A stretch of 64,000 bases of DNA from Piezodorus guildinii. Lineage: Eukaryota > Arthropoda > Insecta > Hemiptera > Pentatomidae. A program made the translations under genes and the position numbers. The notes below the pieces were generated by a model that was given only the letters and a program-made list of their open reading frames with translations, was not told the origin of the DNA and searched no databases. This document shows positions 46,978 through 57,900 of this stretch, one piece after another. Positions within the stretch are counted from its first letter, which is position 1; each line of letters opens with the position of its first letter. The DNA lies in contig CM041294.1 in the NCBI GenBank assembly GCA_023052935.1, forward strand, positions 22,592,635 through 22,656,634, given 5' to 3'.

Positions 46978-47152
46978 TATTTATAATGTTGGAGTTATTT
47001 CCAAGCATAAAGCTTAAATATTTAAATGACTTAGTTTTTAAATTATTTCACTTTGAAATAAGTTTATTTTGACACCAAAATTATTTTTTTACCTTTACTA
47101 CAATAAGAGATATTAAATGGAATGTGTTTTTCGCTCAAAAACTTTCAATCAA
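46978..47152 (-). repeat. Inverted copy of 44915-45085
   Basis: Its reverse complement tracks 44915-45085 nearly base for base over about 170 bp ('gaaaaacacattccatttaa', 'taaatatttaagctttatgc', 'ggaaataactccaacattat'). It is adjacent to another repeat piece at 47160-47308. Confidence 0.85.
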
Positions 47153-47159
47153 CAGATTT

Positions 47160-47308
47160 AGAGTTTTAAAATTAGCACTTGTTGTAGGTCATTTTCCTTT
47201 GAACTGTTTATTGCTTTTCGTATTAGTTAATTGCCTATAAACAGTTAAACCCTAATATAGTTATCTGACAATAATAAACCATTGTGTAATAATTTGCAGC
47301 ATTTTTTT
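47160..47308 (+). repeat. Interspersed repeat copy, paired with 5080-5232
   Basis: The same landmarks occur in the same order as in 5080-5232, 42 kb away, including 'cctataaacagttaaaccct' and 'ttgcagcattttttt'. Confidence 0.6.
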
Positions 47309-47614
47309 AAATAGGCTAAATTGTTTATTTTAAAATAAACAACTTTATTAAAGTGACACTTTTCTCGTCTACCATAATTTTAACTTTACTTAAATAAGTT
47401 ACCATTGTTTTATATTTCATGGAAAGTATGACAAAAAGCTATATCCATTTTATGATAGAACGAGTTAGAGTTTCCGGTTCCTTTTTTTTATTTAATGATT
47501 TAATAACCATATTTATTTTCACATTTATAGATGATTGCTCTTGAAATCACAATCACTGATAGGCTGAAGGCTATACCTACGCGTGGGATAAAGCAGCATT
47601 AATGTTGAGAACTT

Positions 47615-47925
47615 AGTTAAGGAACGGTGGTCCATTGAATAGGGCACTCTTATAATGTTCTATTGGTCTGAGCCCAGCTGGAATAAAGCTGGAGCTTATC
47701 CAGTGGTTACCCAAAAATTAGCGGTAAAATTGGCTTCTGGGCGAGATATCTGCTAATCGCCTCATTGCCCAGCCGTTGGGCTCTGGAACAGTACAGATCC
47801 CTGTATTGGTTCGGTTGGCCTATCCATTGAACGTCACTTTATGCTGCTGTGACTAATCCGACAATACCACTGTGGGAGTCCTAAATTTTGCATATCCAGG
47901 TTTAATTAAGATAGAATCCCCATAT
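47615..47925. mobile_element. Divergent SINE-B (plus) joined to a SINE-C fragment (minus)
   Basis: From 47615 an old SINE-B is recognisable ('ggtggtccattgaatagggc', 'cgcctcattgcccagccgtt'). From about 47805 the sequence turns into the SINE-C 3' part in reverse ('gaacgtcactttatgctgct', 'ggagtcctaaattttgcata'). Confidence 0.6.
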
Positions 47926-48349
47926 TTATTGAACTTACAACCTCCATGGTACAAAACATAATGGTTATGTCAGCTGTTAAATGTTATTGGGTCAAAATCA
48001 CGAAGGTGGCAAAGTTGCTTTTATAGCAAATAAATGCCCAAGTTCAGTTTTTTCTTATACAAACAATCTTTTTTAAGTACTTAACAGGATTCATATTAAC
48101 TGTACTAACACATTTTACTTCACAAGTAACGCTTATTCATGATTATTTTAAGAAATAACTACAAAAAATCATTTCGGGAACGTGCCCAAATTTGCAATCT
48201 TCAGAAACCAACACCGAAAATATACATAAAATTAAGTCAATTCAACTTACTGTCTCAATTTTATATGTTATCAAGTAAATATATGTATTATTAAAGAAAG
48301 AAAATAAACAAAAGAGAAACAAATCAAAATATGTCCCACAATGTAAGCG

Positions 48350-48490
48350 CCATTTCAGTGAACGGAGTTTTGATTGGCCGAAAAAATTGTGTTTTTGAAC
48401 ATGGCCAGAAGAATCTATAGTACAGTGTAGTGGACGATGTAAACAAAGTAAATGTTTAGAGATTTCTTCACCAAAATAATTTAAAATAAG
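48350..48490 (+). promoter_or_regulatory. Orphan promoter-like block with a splice-donor-like end
   Basis: A less AT-rich segment contains 'gattggccg' (CCAAT-type in either reading), 'aacatggcc' and, at its end, 'aagtggtaagtt', a good donor. It could be a 5' exon of an unrecognised transcript. No acceptor or ORF could be tied to it before the LINE at 49.9 kb. Confidence 0.3.
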
Positions 48491-49860
48491 TGGTAAGTTC
48501 TTAATGGTTTATTATTTTCATAGCGTACACAAATTGGCCATCATACCGGAAACGCGTATATCAACACGGAATATTTAGAAAACAAAATTATAGTGTATAT
48601 ATTGAATATTAATGTCAAGTATTTTACATTAACCAGGCCAAACATGGCGTAAAATATAGCTACCGTCTAAAAAAAAGTGCTTTTATATAGAAAAGTCATT
48701 CCGGAAACATGACGGAGCGTTCTTGAAACAACTATTTAATTACCCAAGTGATATCTGTAATAAAAAATTGTTGATTAATTTAGTGTATATTTTATTAACT
48801 CCGTTTTTAAAAAATGTTTCATTTCTTTTAGCTATATATAGTCTTATGAGGCTGAAAAAATATAAAACGGGGTAGAGAAAAATTGTGCGGAAGGACAGAG
48901 CTAAAACATACTGTACAATCAAACCACAAGAGAAAACAATGTTAAAATTAAATATAAATATGAACCTTTGAAGAAAATAGCAAGAAGAAAAGAAAAAAGA
49001 GATCAGGAGAAAGCTCAGGTACCATCTCCTATCAGTAAAGTTGATGCAATGATAAAAAAATATTGGTGTATCTCCTGAAGACCACAAGAAACTTTTATTT
49101 AACTAAGTATTCACCAACATCAATATAAAAATTTGATATGATTGTCAAGAATTTTTGCCTGGATACGTTGATTAAAACAGAGCTTTTACATTTTGTTATG
49201 ATTAAGACTTATGCTTAAAGAATAAATAAATTTTCAAATCATCCAATATCAAATTTCACTTATGATTTTATAAACCTAAATTGTATCTATATCATCATTT
49301 AGAGAACACTTGAATGAATTCGGAAAGCTCATCATTTCCGGGAACGTCTCTAAAATCAAAGATAACAAATAATTATTTTATATTTTCGAAAAACATAAAA
49401 AACGAAAAGTTCGTTGTCGTCGAGATGATGGCCAGCCAGCAATAGTCGTTAACAAATCAGACGATTTAGAAATATTCCTATGAAATGAAGTAATCGTTCC
49501 CTTTTATGCATTCTTTTTTTTTCTTTTTTATTTAAAAATATTGCATATTGCTTAGATGTATTTTTTTTCTCTCATATTTTAACAAGGAAGTTTATTTTAT
49601 TTATTTATCTCATTTATATGTTAACAGCTATTAGTTATACGTTAGTTAGTTATAACTTAAGTTTATCTTATTTATTTATTTTGGGAAGTTTATTTCATTT
49701 ATTTATTTATTTAGGAAGTTTATTTATTTATTTTCTTTTATTTCTAATAGTAAATATTTTATTTCTTTATAAATATATTTTTATTGTTCTAAGTAATACT
49801 ACTAGGTTTCTCCAAGAAAGCATTCTACCGCTTATCTCATATTATTATTACTTTGTTACT
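48491..49860. other. Unannotated AT-rich DNA
   Basis: Two longer frames (48740-49087 minus, 49618-49905 plus) are dominated by F, L, I, Y and S from T-rich DNA and have no support as genes. The second runs into the LINE start. Confidence 0.4.
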
Positions 49861-49869
49861 TTGCTTCCC

Positions 49870-52420
49870 ACATCTTCAATAATGCAAACCCTATTTTTCC
49901 TTTAAATGTCTAATATCCTTCTATCATGTCACGTTAACTCTCAATCCCTTCAGGCGCACTTTGACGAATTTCTCGACTATTTCATTCATAATTTCTATCA
50001 CATTATTGCCGTATCTGAAACCTGGTTGAAACCTTTTATCCCCACCTCCTCTGTATCCATTCCCAACTATACCCTCGTCCGTCATGATCGGGAAGACAGA
50101 ACTGGTGGAGGCGTCTGTGTTTTCGTTCATGATAGTTTGAGGGTAAAAACCCTTCTAAAATCCCCATCTCCGGACACTCCTCATATGGAATACCTTTTCC
50201 TGGAAATTTTTCAAGATTCCTTCACTCTCCTATATATCGTTATTTATCGTCCTCCACAAATCCGATTTGATACCACCTTCGAATCCTCCCTGTTTACCTA
50301 CATACCAATGTATAATCATGTAATAATAACCGGGGACCTCAATACCAATCTCCTATCTGATTCTCCCGATAAATCATACCTAACAAACCTCCTTTATTCC
50401 TTAGACCTATTTATTGTTCCTTTTCAACCCACCCATCATACACGATTCTCCAGCACATGGCTGGACCTTTTCATTATTGATTCTTCCCATAAATTAGCCT
50501 CTTCATCACAGTTTCCTCTCCCTTTTCTTTCACACCACGACCTTATAAATATCTCCTATAACATTCCAACTCCGCAAATAATCCCCAAGACAGCCACCTG
50601 GCGTGATCTTGATTCCTTAACTCCAGAAAAGATAAACCCATACCTTGATCCGTTATACCAATCCTTGGAACCTATCTACTCTTCCTCATCCATCGACGAA
50701 ATGGTAGAATGTCTATCTTCCAATCTCTCTATTTTCCTTGATAACCATGCTCCACTCAAAACATCCACCTTCAAGCGTCTTCCCGCACCATGGATTAATC
50801 AAGAGATAAGAGAATTGATGAGAGAGAGATGCAGCCAGAAGAAGATTCAAACGCACTAGAAGAACCAATGATTTTTTTACCTTCAAATCCCTTCGAAACC
50901 TCACCCAATCTTCCTTACGCCGTGCTAAAGCTAAATATTTCCACGATTCTCTTTCACAAGCTCCTGATTCCAAATCTAAATGGAAAATCCTCAAAAAATT
51001 ATCCGTCATCAATTCAAAATCCAGCTCCATCTACCCTGTAACTCCTGACGAACTGAACAAGCATTTCGCTGATCCCATCATTATGCCTCACCCACCTCAA
51101 TCCTGCATCCCTCAACGCATCTTTGACCTTGAAAACTTTTATTTCCAAAACATTTCACCCGATGATCTACTATCCTCTATTCTTAAATCCAGAACCAACG
51201 ATTACGGCCCTGACCAAATTCCTGTCAAAATTATAAAATTGTGCCTCCCAGCCATCTTTCCAGCTCTCTTACATATTTATAACTTTTCCCTCCAACAATC
51301 CATTTTCCCTATTGCCTGGAAGAAAGTTATAGTACGTCCTTTAAACAAAGTTCCTATCCCTTCCTCAGCATCGGACTTCAGACCAAAGCCATCCTCATTG
51401 GTTCCAAACATCTCCTCAACTCCCTAACCTGTCACCCACTACTCTACCTCAACCATAGACCCATCATCTTCCACACATCTGTTAAAAACCTAGGTATATT
51501 CCTTGACCAAAACCTATCCTGGAATAATCATATCTGTCAAATTTCCAGAAAATCCATAGCCATTCTCAAACAGTTCCTCAGATTCCGTGATCAAATACCT
51601 CTTAAAACCCGCCAGCTTCTAGTTTCCTCTCTTATCTTCCCCCACTTCGATTATGGCTGCCTGGTGTTTGGCGGACTGTCAGAGACGCTTGAGATGAGGC
51701 TGGAGAGACTAATGAACTGCTTCATTAGATTCATCTTCGGAATTCCCAGGCGCTCTCAGGTCTCCACCTGGTATGCCGAGTTGAAGTGGCTTTATCCGAA
51801 ATTCCGACGGCAATACTTCCTGGGAACCCATCTTTATAAATCCTTCAGAACCAAAAAACCCCTCTATATCTATAACATGTTCACTCCACTCTCCTCTGTC
51901 CATTCTATCAACACAAGATCCCAGTCCCTGAACCTGTTCATTCCCTCCTACAGAACTACTTCCTTCAAGAGATCTTTCGTTATTCGTGCTACTTCATTTT
52001 GGAATTCCTTACCCATGCCTATTCGTACATCCCAATCCCTAACTTCCTTCAAGCATAAACTATTTATCCATCTCCTTGAATATCAGTCTACCGCGACTTT
52101 ATAAGTTTTGACTATTTATTTATTTTATTTTATTTTTATTATTCAATGTTTCAGTTCATTTTATTTCTCTTATCAATTATAAGGTTGCAATATTACCTTG
52201 TACATATATATGCGTGTGTTTAAGTGTATGTATGCATCTTTTTTATTTTATTTTTCTTTATTCATAATATGCAGTATAATTTGTTGTATGATGTATATTT
52301 TGTAGACGTAATAGCCAGAAGATTAATACTTTAATGTACATATATATTATTCTTAGGGGACTAGCTGTCCCAGAATAAAAATTATTTTTTCATTTCATTT
52401 CATTTCATTTCATTTCAAAA
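49870..52420 (+). mobile_element. CR1/L2-like LINE, internally deleted (RT palm missing)
   Basis: The endonuclease domain is well preserved in 49906-50859: SETWLKPFIPTSSVSIPNYT, RTGGGVCVFVHD, YRPPQIRFDTTF, VIITGDLNTN and SSTWLDLFIIDS. A frameshift near 50835 follows. At about 51383 the sequence jumps from the pre-RT 'SASDFRP' region to 'AILIGSK...', which lies after the YADD motif in the related copy at 30861. The catalytic palm is therefore gone. The C-terminal region continues intact to TATL-stop near 52104. The 3' end is cccagaataaaaattatttt followed by (catttc)n-like repeats. Confidence 0.9.
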
Positions 52421-52555
52421 AAACCATCCCTGGTAATATTAAACTAAGGACTTCTTATATCTTCTATAATTCTTATCATGTTGGTTTTAATTCTGTGTAT
52501 GAATACCTTTAACGCTACCTATAGGTAATAGCTTAGATGTGTAATTTATACAAAT

Positions 52556-53451
52556 TGAAAAATCTGGTGCGAATAACACACGGAATTCACTTATTTCCTT
52601 AGTTAAAATAAATTTTAAAAATTTCAAATACAGTTAGAGATGAAAAAAGTTGAAGAATTAATTAAATTATGTTTCGATAGAAACGTGTGTTTTATAAAAT
52701 TATTACCTACAAAAATCAGTTAGTTTTATAAGCTTTTCATCACACTCCGTTAACTTTTACACTTTTGTGCATAAATAATATTTTTCTAAAATCTTATGCT
52801 TTCCAACGGTATATTATTCATCTATATTAATGTTCTTATATTCAAAAACACAAAAATTGCACACAAATATTGTATGCTCTTTTTTCTTTAGTTGGATGCC
52901 GAATTTTTTCAAGTTATATATTTACCCGTTTTTTTATCAATACTAACATGATGATATGATTATTTGTTTCGAATCTACAAAATTAAATGTACTTTAGAGA
53001 AGGAAATTTTAAAATATCGGCATTTAAGCTCTATTAGACTATTTCGATCAGAATTAAACCTATATTATATTAAATAAAGCCCATTAAATTTTACATCTAT
53101 ACAGTGAGTTTAATCAAAATCGTTATGGCCGTATTTGAGAAAATCGTAAAAAGGTGCAAAATGCGTGATATAAAGTGGCTTTTTGGATTTTGAAGAAAAA
53201 GTTGCTGTAACAACTCGGGGTTATAGTTGTCTTGAATATGACTTATCAGTTTCGTATGAATTTTCGTTCGGGCTTTTATTTTCGTAAACGAATTTTATAT
53301 TCGTAGACGACATTTCTTACGACTTATGTTATTTGGACTCAGATGGCCCTAATACCTATATTTTCATTGATAACTGGAATTCGAAAGTTTTGACGATCGC
53401 AATTCTTTCCCTTACTTTGGATAATATTTCATATAAAGTGAACGTAAAAAT
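52556..53451 (+). repeat. ~900-bp unclassified interspersed repeat, copy 3
   Basis: It starts 'aaaaatctggtgcgaataac' and ends near 'aaagtgaacgtaaaaa'. Landmarks match copies 1 and 2 in order, including 'ctttccaacggtatattatt', 'tcggcatttaagc' and 'ttatttggactcag'. A frame at 53333-53548 spans its end and is not regarded as a gene. Confidence 0.72.
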
Positions 53452-54250
53452 ATTTGAGTACAGTAAAGATAACACCAAATTATTTGTTGAACGTCTTTTA
53501 AAAAAAAATTATAAGTTAGACCTAAAAAATATCTCACAAAATATTTAAATTTTTTGTTTAAACTTTCTAAAGTTGGCACTCTTGCATTTATTTAAAAAAA
53601 TATATACGTACCACCATTTTTTCCCCAGTAAATTGTTTTGGATTGCCGAAATCTATTTAGTTGTAAGTTTTGTTTTATTATTTTTTATTTTGAAAAAAGA
53701 TCAAATTTTAATATTTAATGTTATACTTATATTAATAATAATTATACCGAAAATCAATAGTGATTGATGACTATACTAATAATAATAAGTAGTCATATAA
53801 CTAAAGCCCTTTTCAGTTCTTGTAAAACTCAATAATATATGACAAACTAAGAAAGACTAGTATGTCTGCGATGAAATTTTTATTTCGTACAATATTATGT
53901 TATATTATACTATTATATTGTACGTACTATAGTTTGATTTAATAATTTTGAAGTACATTGGTAAAATAACCACATTAATACATTCAAATCTCATTTTTTA
54001 ATTGCTATGTTGGTGTTTTAAAATAAGAAATAAAATATCAGTCAACAAAAAATTTATAAAAATCCTTATTTTATTTTTGGCTAATTATTATTTAATATAA
54101 ATTTCCAAAAATCAAGTTATTTATGAAGTACAAATATATTCTTAAATATTTTTTATCACATGTTTTACCCAGAATTACTTTATAAAAAACCGTTATAAGC
54201 CTGTACCTCATTAATTTCAAATAGGTTTGACTACTACATTTTGGACGATT
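53452..54250. other. Unannotated AT-rich DNA upstream of the Top2 promoter
   Basis: No exon or repeat was recognised. Confidence 0.4.
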
Positions 54251-54254
54251 GTTT

Positions 54255-54635
54255 ACCTACATTTTCCCGCGTAAATTCTGTTTACTAATAATGTCTTAAT
54301 TGTTTCATTGGATATAATTATTTATAAACCTAGCACATTTTTTCTTATTATTTAAATTTTATCAGAAAACTAAGGTAGTGTAAAACCTGTGAAGCGTATA
54401 TTTTAAATCGAGGGGAGTAACTTAAGGCTGGTTGTAGGGGTCATTCCACGGGCGGGAACGCCAATGTCAGTTAGCTTGTGTGTTGCGTTCCATTAATGGC
54501 TGAAAAGCGGTAGGGAATTTCGAAACTGCATAAGTTTTTCGTAGTGAAATATCTTTTTGACTTCAGTACAGTCAAAAAGACTTTGGCATTTTCATCAATC
54601 AAGTTATTCACAGTTTCTTTGTAAGTTGCAACGTA
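54255..54635 (+). promoter_or_regulatory. Top2 promoter and probable 5' UTR exon
   Basis: An E2F-type TTTTCCCGCG lies at 54262-54271. A second E2F-like GGCGGGAA at 54451-54458 is followed by CCAAT at 54461-54465. Two donor-like sites lie at 54621 and 54633 (the latter 'acgtaagtat'), and an acceptor 'ttctgtag' ends at 54908, fourteen bases before the ATG. A non-coding first exon spliced to the ATG exon fits best. E2F and CCAAT control agrees with S/G2 expression of topoisomerase 2 in animals. Confidence 0.6.
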
Positions 54636-54921
54636 AGTATATTGTTGGAAAATACCAGTGTTGTTTATAAGAATTTTCTGGTAATTATTGTTGTTCCCAA
54701 GTTTTGCCTTGATACCATTAGAAATGTATAAAACATATTGTGTTTATCTTAGCTAAAATATATGTGTTAATTAGCGAAACGTTTTCTTAATGTTCATTAC
54801 AAGTTGTTATAGACTACAACTATTGAAATTAATTCTCATAACTTTTAAGATAGTGGTTCATCTAATTTTTACTGCCAAACAAAATTAATATAAACATATT
54901 TTCTGTAGAACAAGAAGTAAA

Positions 54922-57900
54922 ATGGGTGACAGTGTGGAAAGCGGAACGAAGAAGGGTGAAGCCCTTACTGTGGAGAAGATGTACCAGAAGAAATCACAAC
55001 TAGAGCATATTTTGCTTAGGCCTGATACTTATATTGGTAAGTAACAATTCATAGTTTTTATAATAATTAATTAATCTTGGGTATCAAGTTGTTTTATATT
55101 GTTGGCGATTAATGTTTTCAATTCTTTATAATAACACAAGATCGATAGAAACTGAATCATAAATTTTTGTATTGGTGAAATGTTGTTTGTTTTATATATG
55201 CTATTTAACTTCCTGTAACGTAATATATTTATTGTTTGTACTTGACATAATTAGTAAGTTCGGCAAATGATATTAACACGATTCTAACAATTTTACTAAC
55301 ATCTGTATTCTAGTATTTCAATGCTCCTATAATCGTTAATGTTACCATATCGTGTTTTTCTCACTCATTCTATTTTGCATGCTACTTGAAGTTAAAATAA
55401 AAAATGCTCTATCACTTATAGAATATTAACCATAATGTAATATCTCATTGAATTTCATTATTAAGTGATATCTAACTATAACCTTATTAAGAAATATAGT
55501 TCCCATATTTTAAACATTTAGTTTTTGTGTACTTAGCAATGAAGGTTAAAATTTTGTTATAAAAAGTTAGTAATTTAAGTTAATTGTGAATTCAATCAAT
55601 TTCTAGCGTAATAAGAAAATAATAAAACTAGGTACTTTTTAAATATATATTTATCTGTGATGTTATATATGTTAGGAAGTGCTCTTTTATTTCAAACTTT
55701 TTATTTTTGTTAGTATAACTGTAAGTGGTCAACTCTGTGAGAAAATAATTTAACTAATTATTTATCATTTCTACTGCTTCCTAAGCATTGATTCTCATAA
55801 AATTTTAATTCTTTTGTGTTCATTGTCCTTTATTTTATTTAATCAACATTAAATCTACTTTATTTTACTGCTATGAAAATCAAGATCTGTTGAATTTATG
55901 TTTGACATTTTTGAAGTGACCTGAGTAATTATTTCTGTTTTAAAGTTGTTTGATGTTTCATGAATGTATACATACATATATACTCTTTAGCCTAGTTTTT
56001 TTAATTAAATAAATGGAATACGAAACCAAGCAAAATAAATTTTAAATATATTAATATTATTGTGGGACATTGCCAAATTCACATGTTAAATCTTTTAAAA
56101 AATAATCTAAATTAAGTGGACGAAATATTAGTTATTTTATTAAATAATTCAGTGTTAAGATCATTGGGATGGCTGAGTGGGTTGGTGTACGTTGTCCAGC
56201 AGCTACACATGACCAGAAACCTATTAAAATAAGTACGAGTTCGTGTCTCTTTGCCGGGGGCTTTTAACTCAGCATTAATTCTCCCTTCACCACCCTCTCC
56301 CTCTGCCCTTAGCAATCCACCTGTAGCCTTCAAAGGCAAGATAGAAAGTGTGTTGAACATGTAACTTACAGAAATTCAGTAACAGTAAGGACAAGGAATT
56401 GACTGTAAGGTGTGGAACAAATTATGGAACCTCGTTGAACACAACCTGTAATGAAATACCCATGCCATTCGTTATTTATAAGTTTGTGAATCTTTGACAA
56501 ACTTATTCACCCTGTTAGATAATTCTTGTAGGAGGAATTGACTCTGACTTAGTTTGCGCAGAAAGGATATGTTCCATTCATTCTTAAATTTGTTGTGGAA
56601 AATTTAAATGTTTATGCTTGATCAAGTAGTTGTTTTTTTAAAATGATTTTTAGTGATGGGTCCATTATGAAGTCCAAATTGTATATTTTATCACAAGTAA
56701 CCAAATATATCATTTTATGGTTCTGATTTTGGTTGAAATTATACCCAATAAGTTGATGAATAGTGCTTTTGATTTTTTTTTAGTTCTTGTTCTTGATATC
56801 TTGAATCATGCTAAAAAATTTTCTATAATCTTTATCATTTAGTTAATTGTGTTAGTTTAGTTACAATGAAACATTGACAAAACCTTGTTATTTTCGTCTT
56901 TAACTCTTTTAAATTAATTGTTAAAGAGTTATAAGTAATTGATTTAAAATGTAATGTTTATCTTTTGTATTTTAGTATTATTGATAGTGAAATGAGTCCC
57001 AGAATGAAATTTTTGAGTCGTGAATTATTAATTTTGGTTTACTACCATTCTAATTACCAGAATAACTGCAATTAGTTTGTTAAGATTTTATTTAATTGGT
57101 GTTGAATCTCAAATTTTAATTTTATTCAGTTATTTGATGGAGCCATGTATATTTAAAAAATAAAACCTAAATCTGATATAAACACTTTTTTGCCCTATAG
57201 GTTCTGTTGAACCTGTAACTGAGCTCATGTGGGTGTTTGATAGTGAATCAAAAACAATGGTTCAGAGAGAAATTACCTATGTTCCTGGTTTATATAAGAT
57301 TTTTGATGAAATTCTGGTAAATGCTGCTGACAATAAACAACGCGACAAGACTATGGATGCTATTAAAATAACCATTAATGCGTAAGTAATTATTTTATTA
57401 AATAAAATTTTAATAAAAAAAGTATTTTAAATTCTTTATCCATCCTATCTACCACACAACATTGTGAGGTTGCTTTGAATTTATTTAAATGTATAGATTC
57501 ATATACCTTCAGCTTTATATTTTACTATGTTAGCTAGAAGCCTATTGTTGATTAGGCATTACCATTTGATCTTTAATGTAAGTTAAAATTATACCAAAGT
57601 TATATATTTATATATGAAAGTTATGTACAATTATTTTTAGGGAAGAAAATGTAATCTCTATATGGAACAATGGTCAAGGTATACCTGTAGTTGAGCACAA
57701 AGATGAAAAAATGTATGTTCCTACTATGATTTTTGGTCATTTGTTGACATCCTCAAATTACAATGACGAGGAACAAAAAGTAACTGGTGGACGAAATGGT
57801 TATGGAGCTAAACTTTGTAACATATTTTCTACTCGTTTCACTGTTGAAACAAGTTCCGTGCAGTACAAAAAAGCATTTAAACAGGTATTGTGCCATTTCT

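Noticed and set aside
48740..49905. Two ~100-codon hydrophobic frames (48740-49087 minus, 49618-49905 plus)
   Set aside because: Composition follows T-rich DNA and there is no splice or motif support. Membrane-protein likeness is an effect of base composition.
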